DNA of 64,000 nt from Dryococelus australis (taxonomy: Eukaryota > Arthropoda > Insecta > Phasmatodea > Phasmatidae): the NCBI GenBank assembly GCA_029891345.1, contig CM057009.1, forward strand, positions 227,317,620-227,381,619, in the 5' to 3' direction. Within the stretch, counting starts at the first letter, position 1, and each line of letters opens with the position of its first letter. The translations under genes were made by a program, and so were the position numbers. This document shows positions 58,080-64,000 of this stretch, in pieces. The notes under the pieces are model-generated. The model made no database searches. It was not told the DNA's origin and worked only from the letters and a program-made list of their open reading frames with translations.

Positions 58080-59490
58080 AGAGGCATCGGGGTGACTGAC
58101 ACTAATGTGGGATCTTTACGTACTGCATTACGCAGTTCCCTTCAGGCTGATATTCTGCCTAGTATCAATCAATCAAAGAATTTTGATGTGAAATAATAGT
58201 ATGATGCATATGCCACCAAAGTGTTGGTACTTATATATGGCATTTTTGTTTGAAAGGAAGCCACCTCATTGCAGTCATTGCCCATATTGAGAAATTGTTT
58301 GACTCACTTAGAAAAACGTCATACTTTGTTAAGCATTCATGAAAAGGTACTTGAAGAGGTTAAAGTTTCCTCATTAAAGAATTTCCTGATTCAGGATGTG
58401 TCACTTTTTTAGATTTTAACTCAACATGAAATTGGTCGGGTAGCCACGACCACTGAAAATATAGTTGGTAAAGTTCATATTTCTGAGCAATTGTATAATA
58501 TGACCCTAGAGGACCACTGTACCACTGAAATCCCACTTATTAAATCCTTCCCCACCATGACTAACCTAGGTAGCTTCCCTTCAGGTAATACGAGAATATC
58601 GAACTCAGTTAATCTGGTGCCGTCGGTTCCTATTTATTTTTACCACTGCACATTCTGTTTCTACAACCACTGGTGCAATGTGCATACCTCTTGTGTGCAT
58701 GACATCTGCTATTATCCCAAGGGTTTCACAAGTGCATTCTAGTGTTTTTGGTAAAATACCACATCTCTTAGAGATAATATCGAAGGACTTTCCTTCTACA
58801 GATGGACTGCATGTCAAATTTCTTGAATTCTCGAAATCAATTGTCAAGTTGCAACAAAGTAAAACGATACCTGACAAACAAATTTTGAAGTAATATATCC
58901 CTTTACTTTTGGCCCACTAAGTGAGAGGACTCAATTTGCTATTGCACAATCTTTCACATTTGATACTTATCATCAAGACATTCTACATTTTTTTATATCC
59001 CTCAGGCTTCTAACTGAATTTATATTGAAGCAATGTAGCCAATTGCAAAAACCTATTGAACCACTTTCCAACTACGTGAGTAGTTTTAAAGATACTGCAG
59101 TCATTCTTAGGCTTGACACTTCTGAAAGCGAAGTTGTAGACCATATTTTGGAAGGCCTCACTCCACAGGAACAATCACATTTGGTGTTTCATAGTAAACC
59201 TAATAGTTTTTCTGAGCTTGATAGGATGTGAATACATTCAAAGAACATATGATATGTTGACCAAAAGAGAGAGAGATGTTTAAGTTTAAAGCTTTTGGAC
59301 AGGATAATCATAAAAAAAAATTTCTGGCAAGTTTGGCCATAAAGTTGAATCGAATGCGCTTCATGTTAAATCTTCTGACACGAATAAAGATAAGGGAAAT
59401 TCGGAACATGCAAAATATGAGCGAAATAAAAAACCCTGGGTTCCAACCTGCTATTATTGTAAGAAGGTAAAACATATTGTTCCCAAATGT
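58080..59490 (+). pseudogene. Ty3/gypsy gag, degenerate
   Basis: An early piece (58,491-58,742) is poorly conserved. At about 58,752-58,890 KIPHLLEIISKDFPSTDGLH leads the capsid core. The open stretch 59,025-59,231 has PIEPLSNYVSSFKDTAVILR, LEGLTPQEQSHLVFHS and SFSELDRM, the conserved end of the gag capsid region in this type of element. The nucleocapsid knuckle CYYCKKVKHIVPKC (C-x2-C-x4-H-x4-C) is at 59,449-59,490. At least five stops or shifts are present. Confidence 0.75.
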
Positions 59491-59724
59491 AAGAAGTAGG
59501 ACAATGACAGGCATGAGAGCGAGATGTGAGTGCCAACTCTCGTGGCAAAAATAAGTTGGCTAATTGCCAGGTAAATTCTCACATTTTACAAGTAGTATAT
59601 TTTGGTCATAGTTTTCACTGTTTGTTTGGCCCTCTCAAACCTAGTGAAACCAATATTGAAAATAATTTTTGTCATGTACATTTTCCTAATCTTGTATGTT
59701 ATCAGACGCCTAGTTCCCAATAAT

Positions 59725-60170
59725 TGAAGTTGCATTAGGCTATCTACAGGTTAATGCCCTTGTTGATTCTGGTCCAGTGCGAACCATAATATCAGGCAAA
59801 TTACTAAAGGAACTTCAGAATTTAAAACTACTAAAATCTGTCGAGGTTAACCATTTTTAGTGCTATACTGCATCTTGTGATCCCTTACCACATATCATGC
59901 TAGGCAACATTCAATTTGGGTATTTATAATTTTACTTGGGTAGTTAAATACTTTGTAGCAGAGAATTTGACTCAAACTTTAATATTAGGTGCTGACTTCA
60001 TGAGAAAATCTGGTCTTGTTCTTGATATTCTTAGTATCTATGTTTTATTTAAACTTGCTCCTCACCAGAAAATTTTGTTTGTTGGCTGTAAACAGCAAGT
60101 AAATGGTGATACAAGTGCTGAATTAAATTCAGACTTAGGTGTTAATCCTTTGAGTCATTTAGATGTAAAG
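59725..60170 (+). pseudogene. Ty3/gypsy aspartic protease, degenerate
   Basis: ALVDSGPVRTIISGKLLKEL gives an intact DSG active-site triplet near 59,765. The C-terminal half is in another frame with LTQTLILGADFMRKSGLVLD near 59,970, the usual 'ILG.DF' motif. A stop near 59,860 separates them. Confidence 0.75.
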
Positions 60171-61060
60171 TAGCTTACATTAATTCAAGACTTGTGTAAT
60201 CAATTTTCTAATGGGCTTATCTCAGAATTGGGATTAATCAAATTAATTGAGTACAAAATTAAATTGTTAGATAATGAACCAGTTAAGAGTCATCCCTATA
60301 AATTTAAACCTGCACAAATGGAGCTTCTGAGGTTACAAGTTTAAGATATCATTAATAAAGGAGTAAGAGAGCAATCAACATCTCAGTATACCAGTCCGGC
60401 ATTTTTGGTTCCAAAGCCCAATGGAAAACAAAGAATGGTAGTAAAATATGGGAAACTTAATCAAAAAAATTTTAATATGATCTGTACCATTGCCTGATCT
60501 CCATTCTACAGTTAACTGGTTTATTAAGTCAATGTTTTTCACTACCAATAATCTGATTGCTGCGTATCATCAACTACTGTTGGCTAAAATTTAAAACCTG
60601 TCACTAGTTTCTGTGTACCAAGGCACCATTATCAGTTCACACAAGTTCCTTTTTGTCTTGTTATGGTTGCACAAGTACTAACCAGACTTTTAGATCAAAT
60701 TTTTCAAGATATCAAATTAAATTATGAATACAATTATTTAGATTATTTGGTGATATAATCAGAAGACTTTGATCAATATCTTAGTTACCTTAAAGAGGTC
60801 CTTGCGAGGTTAGAAAAGGTTTGTCTAAATGGAAATCCCACAAAAGTTAAATTTGCAGTTCAAAAAGTTTCCTTTTCAGGTCACACAATATCTTCACAAG
60901 GCATTGCCCTTGCTCTGGAAAGAAAGCAGGTCATTAGAGATTTTCCTTCTCCAAAGAATGTTAGGGTATAGTTCATTTTATAGAAATGGGTCAATATTTT
61001 GGAAAGTTGTTTCCCCATCTTGCTGAAATGGCTGCTCCATTAAAATAAATTGTGTAAGAA
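60170..61060 (+). pseudogene. Ty3/gypsy reverse transcriptase, degenerate
   Basis: YKIKLLDNEPVKSHPYKFKP opens the fingers, followed by YTSPAFLVPKPNGKQRMVVK near 60,390-60,440. PFCLVMVAQVLTRLLDQIF near 60,650-60,700 leads to the palm NYLDYLVI near 60,730-60,756, so YLDD is now YLDY and a stop follows. The thumb region KVCLNGNPTKVKFAVQKVSF is readable. Inactive. Confidence 0.8.
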
Positions 61061-61079
61061 ATCTGTAAAGTTTGAGTGA

Positions 61080-61427
61080 GGTCCAGAACAACAGAATGCT
61101 TTAGATACTTTGAAACAAGATATTATTAATCCACTTGTTCTTCGCATGGCCGATTTTTCAAAACCATTCGTTTTACAAACTGATGCATCTAGTCTAGCTG
61201 TCGGTGCTGTGCTTGCCCAAGAAGTTGATGGTGCTTGGCAGCCCATAGCTTTTGCATCTCATATGCTGATTCATCAGGTGCGTAAAGCATCTACCATCTA
61301 TGAGCTAGAATGCTTAGCAGTAGGTTTTGGAATTGAGATGTTTCGTCAATATTTGAAACATTCAAAATTTCTTTTGGAACCTGTTGACCAGGTGTTGTCT
61401 TGGCTTTGGCACTTCCTAGACAACTAA
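61080..61427 (+). pseudogene. Ty3/gypsy RNase H, largely open
   Basis: Open from 61,110 to 61,427 with FSKPFVLQTDASSLAVGAVL (first catalytic Asp present), PIAFASHML, then STIYELECLAVGFGIEMF (catalytic Glu present). The 'TDH' region that should follow reads LEPVDQ. It is the best preserved domain of this element. Confidence 0.8.
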
Positions 61428-61494
61428 GGAAAATAAGTAGATGGGTCATGCGCATTTCTTCTTTTAAATTTACAGAGTAGCATATCAAAGGCAC

Positions 61495-62800
61495 CCAAAA
61501 TGTTGTGGTCGATACTCTTTCCAGAATGTTTGAGGGTTTTGATTTCCCTATAAATTCTGAAGATTCGTTTCATTGTAACATTATGACTGATTTTCCCTTG
61601 ATTTCAAAAATATTCAGGAGCATCAAAATGAAGACCCAGAGTTAGCTCCTATTATCCAAAATCTTAAATCTGGTGCTTGACATGAACCTTACTCATTGAC
61701 CAAGGGTGTGTTGTATTGTAAACCAAACAAAATAAAATGTGTTGTCCCGTCACATTTATGTGATATGTTTTTTTAAATATGTTCATTCTTCGCCCATTGG
61801 GGGGCACACATTGGCACATGTAAAACCATAGAGGCTATTAAGCATGATTTCATCTGGAGACGAATGAATGCTGATAGAGTAAAGACCTGTCAGTTATGTG
61901 CTATGAGTAAGCGTAGTCAAAACACACATTTAGGTTTTTTGTCATCAGAAGTAGCTGAAAGGCTCATGCAAATATTATTTATTGATTTTGTAACCCAACT
62001 TCCTAGGAGTAAATTGAGTAGCAATATGCTTTTGGTTTGTATTGATGCTTTTTCCAAATTTGTATGATTAATTCCCATGAGGAAAGCTGATTCCTTTTCT
62101 ACAGTGCTGGTGCTTCAGATGTGCATATTTCAAAACTTTGGCATATCTTCTTCAATTGTATCTGATAATGGTTCTTAGTTCATTTGTAAGATCTTCAAAC
62201 ATATGTGTTATTTGTATGGGCTCAAACATGTTACTTTGTCCCCATATTATCTGGGACACTCGCATGCAGTGCATTTAAACTGAAACCGTCGTTCGGCATT
62301 ACTTGCCATCTATGCAAAGGAGCAATCCAATTGGGACAAGAATTTTCCCTGGCTACAGATTACATTGAATTATGCTCCACGTGAATCTCATAAATATACG
62401 CCTTTTAGTTTAATGTTCACTTATGTGCCTAATCATCCACTTTCATAACTGTGGCAGCTGTGTGATCTTCTTCCAGATGATGTGTCTGACATCCAAGGAA
62501 TTTGAGTAGCAGCCATCAAGAACCTTAAGCGGTCTCATGAGAAGAGCCGTGTAAAATATAACAAGAATAGGATGTACAATACTATCAAAACAGGAGATTT
62601 AGTTCTCTTAAATCCCATCCTATTAGTAGGCCAGTAGATAAATATATGGCAAAATTTTCATTCCGTTGAACTGGTCCTTACCAGGTCGAACACTTTTTAA
62701 CCTCTATTACAGATAGCTTGGCTAACCCTAAAACGAGAGCCTATATAACACGCGTACGTATTTCTCATTTAAAACCCTTTCATTCTATGGCAACCACTTA
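61495..62800 (+). pseudogene. Ty3/gypsy integrase, degenerate
   Basis: The zinc region is near 61,797-61,915: HWGAHIGTCKTIEAIKHDFI with VKTCQLCAMSKR supplying the Cys pair. The core has ILFIDFVTQLPRSKLSSNML and CIDAFSKFV (first Asp) near 62,045. The second Asp is in SIVSDNGS near 62,160. At the third position the Glu has been lost (SHAVHLN near 62,270). PWLQITLNYAPRESHKYTPF follows at about 62,350. The C-terminal domain ends TRVRISHLKPFHSMATT near 62,800. Several stops occur. Confidence 0.8.
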
Positions 62801-63320
62801 ATTTGTTGTTGTCAATAGTGCAAGAAGCTGGAGATTCTGCTTGTGTGTGTTAAGCCCTATATTCTTTTGTTGTGTTTGGCCCAGGCTTGTTTCTGGCTGT
62901 GGACGGATCACCCAAAAGTCTAAGTCTGCCTTGGTTCTTTTGCACAACTCATTCTATAGTAGGCCTACACAAAATATAATAAAACTCCATGGTACCCTAG
63001 TTTTAAGTTTTCATTCAAATTTGGCATGTGCTTATTATTGGGTTTCTTAGTTTGTAGAGTCAGGATTTGTAAAAGGAGTTTCATAAAGTTGATTTTCATT
63101 TGTATTTCTTCATGTGGTATATCAATTGGGAATTTAGGTTTTGAAGTAAATTCATTATCGGGGGTATTCCTTTTTTTCTTGTTTTAGTGCATATATTTTC
63201 CTGTGTGAACCAGTTCTGATTTTGTGTGTTGCTGTTCGTTGCTTTGAATCATGTGGTGGTACCTGATTGTGTTCCTTACGGCCCACTGCCTGTCTGAGTT
63301 TTTGAGCAACTGCAAAACAT
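62801..63320. other. Spacer between integrase and envelope-like frame
   Basis: No motif is recognisable. Some frames are hydrophobic and could hold a decayed leader peptide, but stops are frequent. Confidence 0.35.
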
Positions 63321-63760
63321 CTCCATTCTGGAATTGTGTTTGAAATAGAAGAAGATGTGTTATTTACAAACAGTCAGTATGCCATTGTGCTAAATTTCAA
63401 TCTTTGGGAACCTGATATTGAGTCTAGTGAATTTAACGAAATGCTCCAAAATATCGTTCTCATACATGAAAAGGAAATCCGGGATGTAAGTCAAAACTCA
63501 AGCTTCGATAAGAACTTCCAATCTGCAGTCATCCAATTGAAGGAAAACTCCAAAGCATTTAAATTAGAGGTTTCGGGGGTTTGATGTCACTTCTGTCTTC
63601 CACATCTAGAACAAAACATGGTATTTTGACTTTGGAGGCTAAAAATAAAAACTATGTTTGGTACACTGGACAGTCAAGAACTCTTTTTAAAACAATCAAG
63701 AAGATATTGCTGTCAATGTAGCCAATCATATAATTTTGCTGCGTAACATGGAAGATAGAA
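63320..63760 (+). pseudogene. Envelope-like glycoprotein N-terminal remnant of the gypsy element
   Basis: An open stretch to 63,584 begins with VFEIEEDVLFTNSQYAIVLN and continues with a helical, acidic/amphipathic region (LQNIVLIHEKEIRDVSQN). Position (after integrase), length and the 'strand then I/V-rich helix' opening resemble the surface part of envelope-like proteins in env-bearing insect gypsy elements. A stop at 63,582 and shifts afterwards break it. The fusion and transmembrane parts would lie beyond the window. Identification is from position and general features. Confidence 0.4.
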
Positions 63761-64000
63761 TGTTCAACAGTACTAAATGTATTCTCAAGTGTTGGCAAAT
63801 AACTATTTTCTATATTATAACACATTTAATGCAGCAAAGATTAGTACGTTACATGAAGTGCTCGATAAAATGATCGTAATCTGTTTTCATGTAGACATTA
63901 ACACTATGTAGTTGTGTGTTACTAAATCTGTGTCTAATGCTAGGTTGGGAATTTTTTATTTGAAACAAGCTAGTGAAACCAGTGCTCACGGATCTTTGAG

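Larger units (their letters stand above)
58080..64000 (+). mobile_element. Degenerate Ty3/gypsy element with envelope-like frame (plus strand), right end outside window
   Basis: gag, nucleocapsid knuckle, protease, RT, RNase H and integrase appear in order. An envelope-like frame follows where env-bearing insect gypsy elements carry it. All parts hold stops or shifts. No LTR was identified; the 3' LTR is presumably beyond 64,000. Sequence details suggest a lineage different from the minus-strand element at 40.8-50.5 kb. Confidence 0.8.

Overview
This is AT-rich eukaryotic nuclear DNA with no recognisable host gene. It has no operons, no rRNA or tRNA genes, many microsatellites, and a dense pile of old mobile elements broken by stops and frameshifts. 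Three things point to an arthropod, probably an insect or crustacean with a large repeat-rich genome: Maverick/Polinton genes, a BRO-type gene, and a Ty3/gypsy element with an envelope-like reading frame. The lineage is inference only.

The most coherent object is a degenerate Maverick/Polinton at 7,903-20,508. It has terminal inverted repeats more than 1 kb long. Its ends match over 17 bases (AGTAGTAGGGGCATGCC on the left, AGAAGTAGGGGCGTGCC on the right). A 6-bp direct duplication, TCTGTA, lies immediately outside both ends. Inside, on the minus strand, are a packaging-type ATPase, a Cys-motif/coiled-coil ORF, a small conserved companion ORF and a chromodomain integrase. On the plus strand are a phospholipase-A2-like fragment that has been triplicated in tandem, a Cys-rich ORF, a zinc-finger ORF and the N-terminal piece of a DNA polymerase B gene.

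Two other Polinton-derived loci are present. Positions 1-3,300 hold an ATPase, a BRO-N gene and a partial minus-strand ORF that runs off the window. Positions 34,197-38,095 hold an almost full-length but frameshifted protein-primed type DNA polymerase B, whose N-terminal domain is a paralogue of the piece inside the 7.9-20.5 kb element. That polymerase lies between two direct ~600-bp repeats (27,861-28,470 and 39,506-40,115), each carrying a duplicated TATA/initiator-like unit.

Positions 40,846-50,546 hold a minus-strand Ty3/gypsy retrotransposon with both LTRs and a polypurine tract. Its gag-pol is decayed. It is interrupted by a GC-rich ~1.2-kb insert and by a pogo/Tigger-type transposon placed between the 5' LTR and gag. 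From about 58,080 to the window end lies a second, plus-strand Ty3/gypsy element with gag, protease, RT, RNase H, integrase and an envelope-like frame; no LTR was found for it. The rest (3.3-7.9, 20.5-34, 50.5-58 kb) holds microsatellites, minisatellites, SINE-like pieces and a few unassigned coding traces.
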